Below are positions 54,868 to 64,000 of a DNA stretch of 64,000 nucleotides, in pieces (the first letter of the stretch is position 1; the number at the start of each line of letters is the position of its first letter). The notes under the pieces are model-generated. The model did not search any database. It saw nothing but the letters and a program-made list of their open reading frames with translations, and had not been told where the DNA came from. This DNA comes from Fulvivirga ulvae. Its GTDB lineage: Bacteria; Bacteroidota; Bacteroidia; Cytophagales; Cyclobacteriaceae. The stretch is from positions 5,481,501-5,545,500 of the forward strand of contig NZ_CP089981.1 in assembly GCF_021389975.1 (NCBI RefSeq), read 5' to 3'. Made by a program: the position numbers and the translations under genes.

Positions 54868-57800
54868 GTGGCCTTATCCATAAAAGCACCCTTCCAGACC
54901 GGCGTTACGGACGATCTCAGTTATCCGGAGAGGAGGCTAATAGTTTTATCCAACTATGTGGCATTTATACTTTCATGTGTCAATATCCTGCTTCTTGTTA
55001 TCATCCCTCAAAACCATAACCTGGCTACGCTGTTTGAGACCTCTGTAGCACTGGTTTTGTTTACCATTCCGTTCGCATTCAATCATTTGCATTTTCATAT
55101 TTTTAACAGGTTTTATCTTTCATGGTTGCCCCCCATGCTCATAGCTTTCCATATGATCACACTTATGCGGCAAAGCGAAAGTATACCGGCTACTACGTAC
55201 GATGGTTTCAGGTTTTACATCCTGGCATGCGGTTGCATCCCTTACCTGCTTTTCGGGAAAAATGCTCCCTTTAAACTTGCTCTGGCTATTTTACCAAGCT
55301 TCCTGCTCCTCGTATTTGCCGATACCCTGTTTACATGGACCGGCATTGGCTATCATGCAGTAGGTATACCTGATCCGGGATACAGCTTTACACCTATCCG
55401 TGCCTTTATGGCTTACATCATCATCAGCGGAAGCTGCCTGGCTCTTAAAATATTAGTCGAGAAGGGTGATGATTTCAACGTGAAGCTCCTTCACGAACTT
55501 GACCTCAAAAACAAAATACTGAAAACTCAGGCCCGGGATGAACTGAATAAAGTTAATCAGGAACTTCGGGAAAGAGAGTTTAAGTACCGCAGTCTGTTCG
55601 AAAAAGCCTTTGATCCTATTCTAATAATCAACTTTTCGGGCCTGATCACTGATGTAAACACAGGGTTTATTAAACTCACGGGCTTTCAAAAAGAAGAACT
55701 GGTAACGCGAAGCATCCTTGACTTCTTTGATCAGAGGGATGCTGATAAGTTTCCGTTGAACCACAAAAACCTGCAGGATGAAGAACACCTTTATTACGAG
55801 ACCAAGGTCTTAAAAAAGGACGGCTCTATAGTGGAAGTTGAGGTGAGCGTACAAACCTCAGGCGATAACCGCATACTTGTGATCATGCGTGACCTGACTG
55901 ACCTCAGACAGGCATACAAACAACTGGAGGAAAGTGAAGCACGGTTTCGTACTGCCTTTGAACATTCGGCTATCGGTATGGCACTGGTGTCATTTGAAGG
56001 GCGCTTTCTTAAAGTTAATCAGCAGCTTTCGCAAATAACAGGTTATACAGTAAATGAACTGATGGACCGCAAGTTTCAGGATATCACTCTTCCAGAAGAG
56101 CTCGGTCCGGACATGGAACTTTTCAGGGAAACCCTTGAGGGGAAAAGGTCAAGCTATCAGAGAGAAAAAAGGTATATTCATAAAAACGGAGGAGTGATCT
56201 GGGTGAATATTTCCGTTTCCCTTGTCAGGCACAACAGCGGTATACCTTTGTACTTTGTTACTCAGATAGAAAATATTACTGACCGAAAAAAGGCTGAAAA
56301 TGAGTTGATGGAGGCAGAAACACGGTTCAGGACACTGGTTGAAAAATCACTGGTTGGTGTCTATATCCTTAAAGAGGGAAAATACAATTATGTTAATCCG
56401 GCATTTGCTGATATTTTTCAATATGAACCCAATGAGATAGTCAACGAGCTGCCTATAGAAGCACTCATCTACCCGGAAGACCATAACCTTTTATATAAGA
56501 ATATTGACAGCCGGTTTAACCGCAAAGCCGACAGCATTAGGTATGAGATCAGAGGAGTCAAAAGCAACAATGAAGTAGTATGGACTGAGATATTTGGCAG
56601 CCTCATCCCCTACCAGGGAGGTGAAGCCATTATTGGTACCCTGATAGATATTACGGAAAGAAAGAGCTTTGAAGAAAAACAAGCCCTGCTATCATCCATA
56701 ATCATTTCTTCGGATGATGCCATTATCAGTACCTCTCTGGATAATAACATTAACTCATGGAATCCTGGTGCTGCAAGAATATTTGGCTACACTGAGCAGG
56801 AAGCTTTAGGAAGAACACTGGCCGAACTTACTCCGCATGATCTAAGAAAATCAAACCCGGGATTTTTCAGGGCAATCAGCACACAAAGCTCAATAGAACA
56901 GTATGAAACACAGTGGGTAAGACGTGATGGTGAAATTATTGACGTTTCTCTCAGTATTTCGGAGCTGAGGGATGACAAAGGCAACAACATTGGCACGTCC
57001 ATAATAGCTCAGGACGTAACCTATCGGGTGCAGGCAGAGCGGGCTATCCGCGAGAGTGAAGAGCGGTACAGAGTACTTGTCGAAAATGCCACGGAGGCAT
57101 TGGTGGTGATCGACCTGGGTACAGGTAAATTTATAAATGTAAGTGAGAGTGCCGTAAGGCTGTTCAAATACTCCAAAGAAGAGCTTTTTCAGCTTGGCCC
57201 TGTAAGTATTAGTCCGGAGTATCAACCCGACGGAAGCAGGTCAGAAGAAACGGCGCATATCAGGCTTGCCGAGGCTGTACAGCAAGGCGCCTCATCATTC
57301 GAATGGACACACCTGGACTCCACGGGCAGAAAAATACCCTGTGAAATAAGACTGGTACTGCTTCCCGGTGAAGATAAAAGGCAGGTCAGAGGAAGTATTG
57401 TAGATATAAGCGATCGATTGCAAAAGGAAAAGGAACTGGCAGAGGCACAGAAGAAAATTGGCGAACTCAAGCTCATGGCACTAAGGTCAGTAATGAGCCC
57501 TCATTTCATTTTTAATGTACTCAATTCCATTCAGTATTATATAATCAAAAATGACCGGGTAAATGCCATCAATTATTTATCTACCTTTTCCAAACTGATC
57601 AGAAGTGTGCTCACTCACTCCATTGACAACAAAATAAAGCTCTCGGATGAGCTGGATATACTGAAAAACTACATTGACCTGGAACTTGCCCGGTTTGAAA
57701 ACAAATTTGAATATGTGCTAAATGTAGAAGAAGATATTGATACGGATTCCATCGAGATACCTTCTCTTCTCTTGCAGCCCTATATCGAAAATGCCATTAA

Positions 57801-58083
57801 TCACGGCCTGTATAACAAGCAAGAGAAGGGGCTTCTGGTCGTCAATATATTTGAAGAGGGTAACTTCATTTACTTCCGGATTGAAGATAACGGAATTGGC
57901 CGGCAGGCAGCCATGGAGTTGAGGAAAAAGAATTTTCCCGCTCACAGATCTATGGGAGTAAAATTAACTGAGGAAAGACTCCGGCTTATCAACGAAGAGC
58001 AGCGAATTACCTTTCATATTGAGGACCTTAAAGATGGTGATCAGCCTGCCGGAACACGGGTTACGATCGGCATGGCTTTTTGA
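54868..58083 (+). CDS. Multi-PAS LytS-type histidine kinase
   Basis: A 1071-residue sensor kinase. The start is GTG at 54868 (the frame has no better ATG). N-terminal membrane region of about six helices (30-210), then five PAS domains in a row (openings near residues 240, 370, 482, 605 and 730: KYRSLFEKAFDPILIIN, RFRTAFEHSAIGMALVS, RFRTLVEKSLVGVYILK, SIIISSDDAIISTSLD, RYRVLVENATEALVVID). The His_kinase/LytS core follows (LRSVMSPHFIFNVLNSIQYY, phospho-His near 877) and a HATPase end (IENAINHGLYN, EDNGIGRQAA). Kinases of this class normally pair with LytTR regulators such as the one at 44559. It follows cheB by 58 bases. Confidence 0.9.
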   Translation: MALSIKAPFQTGVTDDLSYPERRLIVLSNYVAFILSCVNILLLVIIPQNHNLATLFETSVALVLFTIPFAFNHLHFHIFNRFYLSWLPPMLIAFHMITLMRQSESIPATTYDGFRFYILACGCIPYLLFGKNAPFKLALAILPSFLLLVFADTLFTWTGIGYHAVGIPDPGYSFTPIRAFMAYIIISGSCLALKILVEKGDDFNVKLLHELDLKNKILKTQARDELNKVNQELREREFKYRSLFEKAFDPILIINFSGLITDVNTGFIKLTGFQKEELVTRSILDFFDQRDADKFPLNHKNLQDEEHLYYETKVLKKDGSIVEVEVSVQTSGDNRILVIMRDLTDLRQAYKQLEESEARFRTAFEHSAIGMALVSFEGRFLKVNQQLSQITGYTVNELMDRKFQDITLPEELGPDMELFRETLEGKRSSYQREKRYIHKNGGVIWVNISVSLVRHNSGIPLYFVTQIENITDRKKAENELMEAETRFRTLVEKSLVGVYILKEGKYNYVNPAFADIFQYEPNEIVNELPIEALIYPEDHNLLYKNIDSRFNRKADSIRYEIRGVKSNNEVVWTEIFGSLIPYQGGEAIIGTLIDITERKSFEEKQALLSSIIISSDDAIISTSLDNNINSWNPGAARIFGYTEQEALGRTLAELTPHDLRKSNPGFFRAISTQSSIEQYETQWVRRDGEIIDVSLSISELRDDKGNNIGTSIIAQDVTYRVQAERAIRESEERYRVLVENATEALVVIDLGTGKFINVSESAVRLFKYSKEELFQLGPVSISPEYQPDGSRSEETAHIRLAEAVQQGASSFEWTHLDSTGRKIPCEIRLVLLPGEDKRQVRGSIVDISDRLQKEKELAEAQKKIGELKLMALRSVMSPHFIFNVLNSIQYYIIKNDRVNAINYLSTFSKLIRSVLTHSIDNKIKLSDELDILKNYIDLELARFENKFEYVLNVEEDIDTDSIEIPSLLLQPYIENAINHGLYNKQEKGLLVVNIFEEGNFIYFRIEDNGIGRQAAMELRKKNFPAHRSMGVKLTEERLRLINEEQRITFHIEDLKDGDQPAGTRVTIGMAF

Positions 58084-58191
58084 TCCACAAGGTGCTGGAA
58101 AGCAAATTGGTACCTAACGATATATAAGCTGATACTACAATAGGATAACCGTAAATAATCTGCTATATTCATTAATTATAGCTTTTATTTA

Positions 58192-61100
58192 ATGCCGTAT
58201 TTACTCAAATTTCTACTCGTTGTATCTGTCCTGTTGCAGGTGAGCAGCAACTTGTCCTTTTCCCAATCAAAGCGGCTTTCCATGCCCGGAAGCCCTGATA
58301 TACAATACTATGTAGACCGGTGGACAACAGACGACGGGCTTCCGTCTAATACACTGACATACATCCATAAATCCAATAAAGGATACATCTGGATCTCGTC
58401 GTTCGATGGTATAGTGAAGTTTGATGGCATTGAATTCAAAACATACAATCGGGCAAAGAATAACCTTCCCTCCAACGCCATTTCGCAAATCGAGGAAGAC
58501 TCTAACCATAAGCTATGGATAGGCACCTATGGCGAAGGCCTTATGTCTTATGAAAATGGTGAGTTTAAAAGTGAAAACAATGAAAGCTTAAAAGCTCAGT
58601 CCGTTCAGACTTTATATATAGATAATGATGACAGGATCTGGATAGGTACACGAGGCAAAGGTCTGTATTATCGCGAAGACAACGAGATTAGAAAGTTTCG
58701 ATACCACTCTTCTGTTGAAAATATTACGGTGAGTGCCATTGTAAAGACCGGGCAGGGAGAGCTATGGATCGGCACAGAGGGCAATGGTCTCATTAAATTT
58801 AAAGACAATAATTTTCATGTATATACGGTGGCAGACGGCCTGCCGGAAAATCATGTAGTTGTAGTGTATTTTGATCAAACCGGCACCCTGTGGGTCGGTA
58901 CAAACATAGGTCTGGCCCGGTATAATGGAAAAACCTTTGAATTGATTAACGAAATCGGGGCATGTTTTGTCACCAAAATATTTGAGGACTCGCTTAATAA
59001 CCTTTGGGCGACAACCGATTGCGGATTATTCAAGAAGCTCTCCGGCACCCGAGAGTGGCTTAAGCTACCGCTGGAAGAAATCATTCCGGGTGAGTTTTTT
59101 ACAGATGCCTTTGTTGATGAAGACGGAACGATCTGGGGCACCACATATTATACGGGCCTCGCACTCATCAGAAAAAGTAAATTTATTAACTATACCACAC
59201 AGGATGGCCTGGCATCTCAGGCCATAAGTAGTGTAGCCAAGTATGACAGCAACACAATACTTATAGGTACCAACAGCGGGGTTATTAATACCATAAAGGA
59301 TGGGAAAGTCGGCACATTTGACATAAAAACAACCTTACCTGACCGACGGGTCAGAAGCATTTTAAAAGACTCCCGGGGTAACCTATGGGTAGGTACTTCT
59401 ATGGGGTTATTGCTTAAAAAGCCATCTGGTGAAGAAAAATGGTACACTATGGAAAACGGCCTGCCGGATATCAAGGTGCGACTCATTTATGAGGACTCAA
59501 AGGGAACCATTTGGATCGGCACCCGGGCCGGCGGATTAGCCAAAGTGACCGGAGAAGACGAGTTTACCATTATCAATAAATCAACACTTCTCAACTCCGA
59601 CTTTATCATGTCAATCAGGGAAGACAACAAGGGTAACATGTTAATTGGTACAAATGAAAACGGGCTCAATATTATACAGCCAGACGGAAGTATTAAGTAT
59701 GTAACAAAGGAAAACGGCCTGCCCAGTAATCTGATCTTCAATACTTACACTGATAAGGATAATGTAACGTGGATCATGACCAATGCAGGAATATGCAGAA
59801 TGGAAGGCCAAAGGTTTTTCAATATTACAGCAGCGCACGGGCTCGCAACCGATGCTCCCTTTGACTTCCTTGAAGACAGCTCCGGTGATGTTTGGCTGCC
59901 AACAAGCAAAGGTGTGGTAAAGGCCAGTAAAAAAGAGCTGAATGATTTTTCGCAAGGTAAAATAAGTAATATCAGTTTCAGGCTGTATGATAAACAGGAT
60001 GGCCTTGATGTGGCAGAATGTACAGGAGCAGCGAAGTCTTTAATCACGTCAAAGGGAGAAATATGGATACCTGCGCTTAACGGAGTGTTTGTTATTAAAC
60101 CCGGAACTCTGGGGCGCAATGAAACACCACCTCCGGTATTTGTAACTGAAGTATCTGCCAATAGTATAGAGCATAAAATAAAGAAAGATACGATTCGATT
60201 AGAGCCTGATATCCGGAGAATAGCGATAAGGTACGAAGCCCTTAACTACACTTCCCCATCCAAGGTAAAGTATAAATTTATGCTCGAAGGTTTTGACAAA
60301 AACTGGGTGGAGAGTCAAAATGTACGTGAAGCTCAATATACAAACCTCACACATGGTACTTACAGGTTCACAGTAACTGCCAGTAACGAAGACGGTGTGT
60401 GGAACGAAGATCCTGCTGAACTAACCATCATTGTAGAACCACATTTCTACGAAACTTCTGCTTTTATACTAGGCATAATTTTGAGTGTAATTCTACTTAT
60501 TTTCGGGGTATTTCGCTTAAGTATTTACAATATTGAGAAGCGCAACAAAACCCTCACCGCTCTGGTGCAGGAGCAGACGTCTGAGCTAAGGGATATCAAT
60601 TCAAGGCTGGAGGAGCAAAAGGAAGAACTTATGCAACAGCATGAACTGCTCTCTCAAAAGAACATCGAACTCGAAAACGCCCATGAGAAGATCACTCATG
60701 TTAATGAGGAGTTGACAAAGGTGAACTCAAAACTCGAAGAAAAAGTTGAAGAAAGGACCAAAGACCTAAGTCAGACTCTCGAAAAGCTTAAAGCTACCAA
60801 TGAAGAGCTGGACACCTTTATTTACAGGGCCTCCCATGATCTGAAAGGACCTACAGCGAGTCTGCTGGGCCTGACTATGCTGGGTAAAGCACTCACGACC
60901 GACCCCAAATACCTGGAGTTTTTCACCCGTATTGAGGATACTTCCAACAATTTGAATAATATACTCGGCAAGCTGCTTTCCATGCATGTCATTCTCCAGA
61001 CCACAGTAAGCTATACTTCCATCAACCTGGAAGATTTGATCAATGAAATCAAAAAGTCACTGCGTATTGAAAAAAACAACTATGTCATTCTCAACCAGAT

Positions 61101-61464
61101 GGAGGGGAGTCTTACTTTTCACTCTGATCAGAACCTGCTAAAAATAATATTGAAGAACCTGATAGAAAATGCTTTGATATTCAGTGACATATCTCGGGAT
61201 ATTACCATCAAAGTCAGTGCCCGGAAAAAGCGTTCTTCTATTTATCTGAGTGTTGAAGACAATGGAGAGGGTATTGATTCAGCCATTAAGCCCCGAATAT
61301 TTGACCTTTTCTACAGAGGCTCACAAAAGTCAAAGGGCAACGGGCTTGGTCTGTACCTGGTTAAAAAATCGGTGGAAAAACTTAGCGGGACAATCGAGCT
61401 GGATAGCGAAGTCAACAAGCTCACGAAATTTACGATTGTATTGCCTTCTAAAGATATTAGTTAG
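58192..61464 (+). CDS. Two-component-propeller sensor histidine kinase
   Basis: A 1090-residue kinase. Signal peptide (residues 1-25), then about 14 Reg_prop repeats forming two periplasmic seven-bladed propellers (recurring LWIGTYGEGL, IWIGTRGKGL, LWIGTEGNGL, LWVGTNIGLARY, IWIGTRAGGL). A Y_Y_Y domain follows near 650-755 (YKFMLEGFDKNWVESQNVRE), one transmembrane helix (FILGIILSVILLIFGVFRL), a long coiled coil, HisKA (FIYRASHDLKGPTASLLGL) and HATPase (VEDNGEGID, KGNGLGLYLVKKSV). Unlike many Bacteroidota hybrid sensors it has no receiver or AraC output domain. Such propellers often sense polysaccharide fragments; ligand unknown. Confidence 0.92.
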   Translation: MPYLLKFLLVVSVLLQVSSNLSFSQSKRLSMPGSPDIQYYVDRWTTDDGLPSNTLTYIHKSNKGYIWISSFDGIVKFDGIEFKTYNRAKNNLPSNAISQIEEDSNHKLWIGTYGEGLMSYENGEFKSENNESLKAQSVQTLYIDNDDRIWIGTRGKGLYYREDNEIRKFRYHSSVENITVSAIVKTGQGELWIGTEGNGLIKFKDNNFHVYTVADGLPENHVVVVYFDQTGTLWVGTNIGLARYNGKTFELINEIGACFVTKIFEDSLNNLWATTDCGLFKKLSGTREWLKLPLEEIIPGEFFTDAFVDEDGTIWGTTYYTGLALIRKSKFINYTTQDGLASQAISSVAKYDSNTILIGTNSGVINTIKDGKVGTFDIKTTLPDRRVRSILKDSRGNLWVGTSMGLLLKKPSGEEKWYTMENGLPDIKVRLIYEDSKGTIWIGTRAGGLAKVTGEDEFTIINKSTLLNSDFIMSIREDNKGNMLIGTNENGLNIIQPDGSIKYVTKENGLPSNLIFNTYTDKDNVTWIMTNAGICRMEGQRFFNITAAHGLATDAPFDFLEDSSGDVWLPTSKGVVKASKKELNDFSQGKISNISFRLYDKQDGLDVAECTGAAKSLITSKGEIWIPALNGVFVIKPGTLGRNETPPPVFVTEVSANSIEHKIKKDTIRLEPDIRRIAIRYEALNYTSPSKVKYKFMLEGFDKNWVESQNVREAQYTNLTHGTYRFTVTASNEDGVWNEDPAELTIIVEPHFYETSAFILGIILSVILLIFGVFRLSIYNIEKRNKTLTALVQEQTSELRDINSRLEEQKEELMQQHELLSQKNIELENAHEKITHVNEELTKVNSKLEEKVEERTKDLSQTLEKLKATNEELDTFIYRASHDLKGPTASLLGLTMLGKALTTDPKYLEFFTRIEDTSNNLNNILGKLLSMHVILQTTVSYTSINLEDLINEIKKSLRIEKNNYVILNQMEGSLTFHSDQNLLKIILKNLIENALIFSDISRDITIKVSARKKRSSIYLSVEDNGEGIDSAIKPRIFDLFYRGSQKSKGNGLGLYLVKKSVEKLSGTIELDSEVNKLTKFTIVLPSKDIS

Positions 61465-61476
61465 TGATTTGATTCA

Positions 61477-62862
61477 CTAAAACACCTCGATCCCAAAAAA
61501 CTTCTGTAACATGGTGAGCACAAACATAACACCAAGCACAACCGGGCAAACAAAGGTGATCATGGTATTAAAGAACTTCTCAACGATTGATCCTATATAC
61601 CTGTTATTACCATGGCTTATTTCTTCCGACATATTATGCCTTTTCCAGCGTGTGGCAACAAAAATACTCAGTAAAAAACCTCCTAAAGGCAGGCTGACAA
61701 CAAAGAATATATCCTGAACCACATCCATAAATGACTTGGTTATACCTTCGTAGAACATAAAGTCAGTGAAGAATTCCGTTGCCCCAAAGCCGAGCATACT
61801 CGGAAGTCCTAGTGCAAAAACTACTATAGCCATCAGTGCTACGGCCTTTCCCCTGCTTATTTTTTTCTCATCAACCAAAAATGCCACCGGCACCTCAAGC
61901 AAAGAGATAGTAGACGTTAAAGCAGCAAAGCTCAGTAAAAGGAAAAATCCGCCTCCTACAAAGCGTGCCATTATAGGATCCATAGTCTGGAATACGCCCA
62001 TTAGCGCTACGAACACAAGCCCGGGGCCTTCACTTGGCGACTGTCCTTGTGAAAACACAAGAGGGAAGATCATTAAACCTGCCAGAAATGCAACCATGGT
62101 ATCAGCGATGGTAACCATGGTAGCCGAGCTGATAATATTGTCCTGCCTGCCTATATAAGAACCGTACGTGATCAATGCCCCCATACCCAGACTCAATGAG
62201 AAAAATGCCTGCCCAAGCGCTGAGTAAATAGTAGCCCCATTAATGAGATCAAAATTGGGAATAAGGTAAAAGTTCACCCCATCCATAGCATTGGGCAAAG
62301 TAAGCCCGTAGATTATAATCAGGATCAAAATAACAAACAAAGTGGGCATTAATACCTTTGAAGTGCCTTCGATTCCTTTCTGTACCCCTTTGTAAACGAT
62401 AAACGCCGTGAGGATCATAAAGGATATGCTGAATAACAGGTTATCGGAATAATCGGCAACATAATTATTAAAATAGCCTGCAAAGTCAGGTTCCTTAAGA
62501 ATATCCCCAAAACTTACCTGTATAAAATAGCCAAAGGCCCAGCCCGCTACCACATTATAAAATGAAAGGATCATAACACCGCAAATGATACCGAAAAGCC
62601 CTACAAATGCCCATGATTTTCCACCAAGCTCCTTATAAGCCCCATATGGGTTAGCCAAAGTACGTCTGCCGACAGCTATCTCACCTACCATCACCGGCAA
62701 GCCTATCAAAAATATCCATGCTACATAAATCAGTAAAAATGCCGCTCCACCGTTTTGACCTGCCACATACGGGAATTGCCAAATATTACCTAATCCTACC
62801 GCCGATCCTGCCGCTGCGGCAATGAAACCTAACTTACTGGAAAAACCTCCCCTTGCTGCCAT
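61477..62862 (-). CDS. NSS-family sodium-dependent transporter
   Basis: A 461-residue inner-membrane protein of the neurotransmitter:sodium symporter family (LeuT-like), with about 11-12 helices. The N-terminal SSKLGFIAAAAGSAVGLGNI and WQFPYVAGQNGGAAFL form helix 1 with the sodium- and substrate-binding break. It probably takes up an amino acid. Convergent with the propeller kinase gene, only 12 bases apart. Confidence 0.9.
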   Translation of the reverse strand: MAARGGFSSKLGFIAAAAGSAVGLGNIWQFPYVAGQNGGAAFLLIYVAWIFLIGLPVMVGEIAVGRRTLANPYGAYKELGGKSWAFVGLFGIICGVMILSFYNVVAGWAFGYFIQVSFGDILKEPDFAGYFNNYVADYSDNLLFSISFMILTAFIVYKGVQKGIEGTSKVLMPTLFVILILIIIYGLTLPNAMDGVNFYLIPNFDLINGATIYSALGQAFFSLSLGMGALITYGSYIGRQDNIISSATMVTIADTMVAFLAGLMIFPLVFSQGQSPSEGPGLVFVALMGVFQTMDPIMARFVGGGFFLLLSFAALTSTISLLEVPVAFLVDEKKISRGKAVALMAIVVFALGLPSMLGFGATEFFTDFMFYEGITKSFMDVVQDIFFVVSLPLGGFLLSIFVATRWKRHNMSEEISHGNNRYIGSIVEKFFNTMITFVCPVVLGVMFVLTMLQKFFGIEVF

Positions 62863-63072
62863 TGATAATTGCCATTTTATGAAGTATCAAAGTAAAGTTT
62901 AATTTTTCAGGGTTAAAAAACATTTAGCAAATAATCAACGGATCACTAGCCAAAGTATCACCAATACATTTCCAATACTGAGCTGAAAATCATGTATTTA
63001 TAAAAAAAAATCATTCGGGGTATAATAATTGTACGGCTACCTGTTTTATAATAGAAGCCAGAACAGAATAGT

Positions 63073-63444
63073 ATGAATATCAAGCCAATCGTTATCCTTA
63101 TAGTACTTCACCTGACGAGCTATGGATTAATGCCGTCACAACAGATTCAAAAGCAAAGTGACCTGAAACTTAGCACAACAAGGGAAGAGGCAGATGCATT
63201 AACCGCTAACTATATCCGCTCCTATCCAAACCCTACCAATGGTCCACTTTCTATAACAATGGGTAAGGCCTACAATAAGGTGACAGTAGAAATACGGTCA
63301 TTATCGGGAAAACTGATAAGTAAAGAGCAGTATGACAACACTGACGAGATAAATACCAATATAAGTGCACCCCGGGGCATATACCTGCTGAGAATAACCG
63401 GAGATGACCAGCATCTGATGATTTACCGAATCACAAAAGAATAA
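63073..63444 (+). CDS. Short secreted protein with T9SS sorting domain
   Basis: A 123-residue protein with an N-terminal signal sequence (MNIKPIVILIVLHLTSYGLM), a linker of about 30 residues, and a T9SS type A sorting domain filling the rest (YPNPTNGPLSI, TVEIRSLSGKLI, GIYLLRITGDDQHLMIYRIT). There is no cargo domain, so the sorting domain itself is nearly the whole mature product. It may be a remnant or a stand-alone surface peptide. Eight bases from the convergent DUF779 gene. Confidence 0.7.
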   Translation: MNIKPIVILIVLHLTSYGLMPSQQIQKQSDLKLSTTREEADALTANYIRSYPNPTNGPLSITMGKAYNKVTVEIRSLSGKLISKEQYDNTDEINTNISAPRGIYLLRITGDDQHLMIYRITKE

Positions 63445-63452
63445 TAAAGAGG

Positions 63453-63818
63453 CTAATTTTGCTCCTGTTCAAGAACCTGTAGCTCCTCTTCTGTAAATAA
63501 GCGGGATTTAATAATGAAACGAATGCCCAGAGGTATTTCCAGTGAAAAACTGGAACCACGCCCTTCTGTTATATGCAAAGTAAGGTGAGTATGCTTCCAA
63601 TATTCAAACTGGTCTCTCGACATGTAAAACGGACAATTGGCAACTTCCCCTAATAGTACGTCACTCTCTCCTACCTTGAAATCGCCATCCTCAAAACACA
63701 TCGGCTGCGACCCGTCACAGCACCCCCCGCTTTGGTGAAACATCAAAGGCCCGTAGCGTTTTTGCAGCTGATCTATGACCTCAAGGGCGTCTTCTGTGGC
63801 TTCAATACGTTTAACCAT
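63453..63818 (-). CDS. DUF779-family protein next to aldehyde dehydrogenase
   Basis: A 121-residue protein of the DUF779 family (MFHQSGGCCDGSQPMCF, EYWKHTHLTLHITEGRGSSF). The paired Cys and His residues may bind metal. DUF779 genes are commonly next to aldehyde dehydrogenase genes, and the end of such a gene lies 85 bases upstream on the same strand, so they probably form an operon. Precise role unknown. Confidence 0.85.
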   Translation of the reverse strand: MVKRIEATEDALEVIDQLQKRYGPLMFHQSGGCCDGSQPMCFEDGDFKVGESDVLLGEVANCPFYMSRDQFEYWKHTHLTLHITEGRGSSFSLEIPLGIRFIIKSRLFTEEELQVLEQEQN

Positions 63819-63848
63819 GGCTTTGCTCTTTTTATAAAGTAAGATGGA

Positions 63849-63873
63849 GCTGCCTGATTGCCCATCAGACAGC
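63849..63873 (-). other. Hairpin between aldehyde dehydrogenase and DUF779 genes
   Basis: GCTGCCTGAT (63849-63858) and ATCAGACAGC (63864-63873) form a 10-bp stem with one mismatch or wobble around a 5-base loop. No T-tract follows, so it is more likely an mRNA-processing or stability element than a terminator. Confidence 0.5.
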
Positions 63874-63903
63874 CCACCTTAACCCTTAAAACACATCATT
63901 TGA

Positions 63904-64000
63904 TTAAAAAAAACCAAGTTTATTCTTATCATAAGAGATCAGCATATTCTTGGTGTTGCGATAATGATTAAGCATCATCTTATGGTTTTCTCTGCCGAAT
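63904..64000 (-). CDS. Aldehyde dehydrogenase, C-terminal end only
   Basis: The minus strand from the right edge reads in one frame F-G-R-E-N-H-K-M-M-L-N-H-Y-R-N-T-K-N then MLISYDKNKLGFF and stops at 63904. This matches the conserved tail of ExaC/AldB-type acetaldehyde dehydrogenases (HYRxTKNMLISYxxxxLGFF). The 5' part, including the active-site Cys, lies outside the window. Association with the DUF779 gene downstream supports the call. Confidence 0.8.
   Translation of the reverse strand, partial: FGRENHKMMLNHYRNTKNMLISYDKNKLGFF

Overview
The window looks like chromosomal DNA of a member of the phylum Bacteroidota, most likely a free-living polysaccharide-degrading member of the Cytophagales. 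Five predicted secreted proteins end in a type IX secretion (T9SS) sorting domain. Genes mostly lack Shine-Dalgarno sequences, and promoter-like sites resemble the Bacteroidota -7 element (TAnnTTTG). Sensor types are also typical of the phylum (LytS/LytTR, two-component-propeller kinase). The genus is inferred from gene style only.

Layout. 1-1699: 5' part of an unrecognised gene running off the left edge. 1.9-9.4 kb: three secreted glycoside hydrolases, two sharing a duplicated discoidin/Fn3-like front end. 9.7-10.4 kb: purine nucleoside phosphorylase. 10.6-15 kb: three-gene operon of a heme-motif lipoprotein, a PsiD-like pyruvoyl decarboxylase and a tyrosinase, preceded by a NarL-type 7-2-7 palindrome that also sits in front of the gene at the left edge. 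15.4-23.6 kb: DUF6155-like protein, luciferase-like oxidoreductase, a MORN-like secreted protein and a 1484-residue T9SS propeller protein.

23.7-32.4 kb is an RNA-repair island. It holds two RlaP-type nucleotidyltransferases, RtcB ligase, a DEDDh exonuclease with a frameshift, a band-7/slipin protein, and about 850 bp of tRNA-like elements on the minus strand. A WYL regulator fused to a phytanoyl-CoA-dioxygenase-like domain is divergent from these. One tRNA-like element has its 3' half before its 5' half, so the acceptor ends are joined by a 6-nt linker and the break lies in the anticodon loop; every stem pairs. The rtcB promoter and the array promoter share the operator TRCGCA-N7-TGCGYA, with an ACTTTG element at exactly the same distance. 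I consider this island the most interesting part of the window.

32.4-45.4 kb: mixed housekeeping and signalling genes (CFA-type methyltransferase, App1-like phosphatase, kinase fragment, isoquinoline-oxidoreductase-type molybdenum enzyme, broken universal stress protein, VOC protein, FUSC transporter, PAS kinase, LytTR regulator). 45.5-61.5 kb: a porin and a full chemotaxis operon (MCP, CheW, CheY, CheA, REC-kinase hybrid, CheR, CheB), then two large sensor kinases. 61.5-64 kb: NSS-family transporter, short T9SS protein, DUF779 protein and the 3' end of an aldehyde dehydrogenase gene.

All family calls come from reading motifs; no database search was run.
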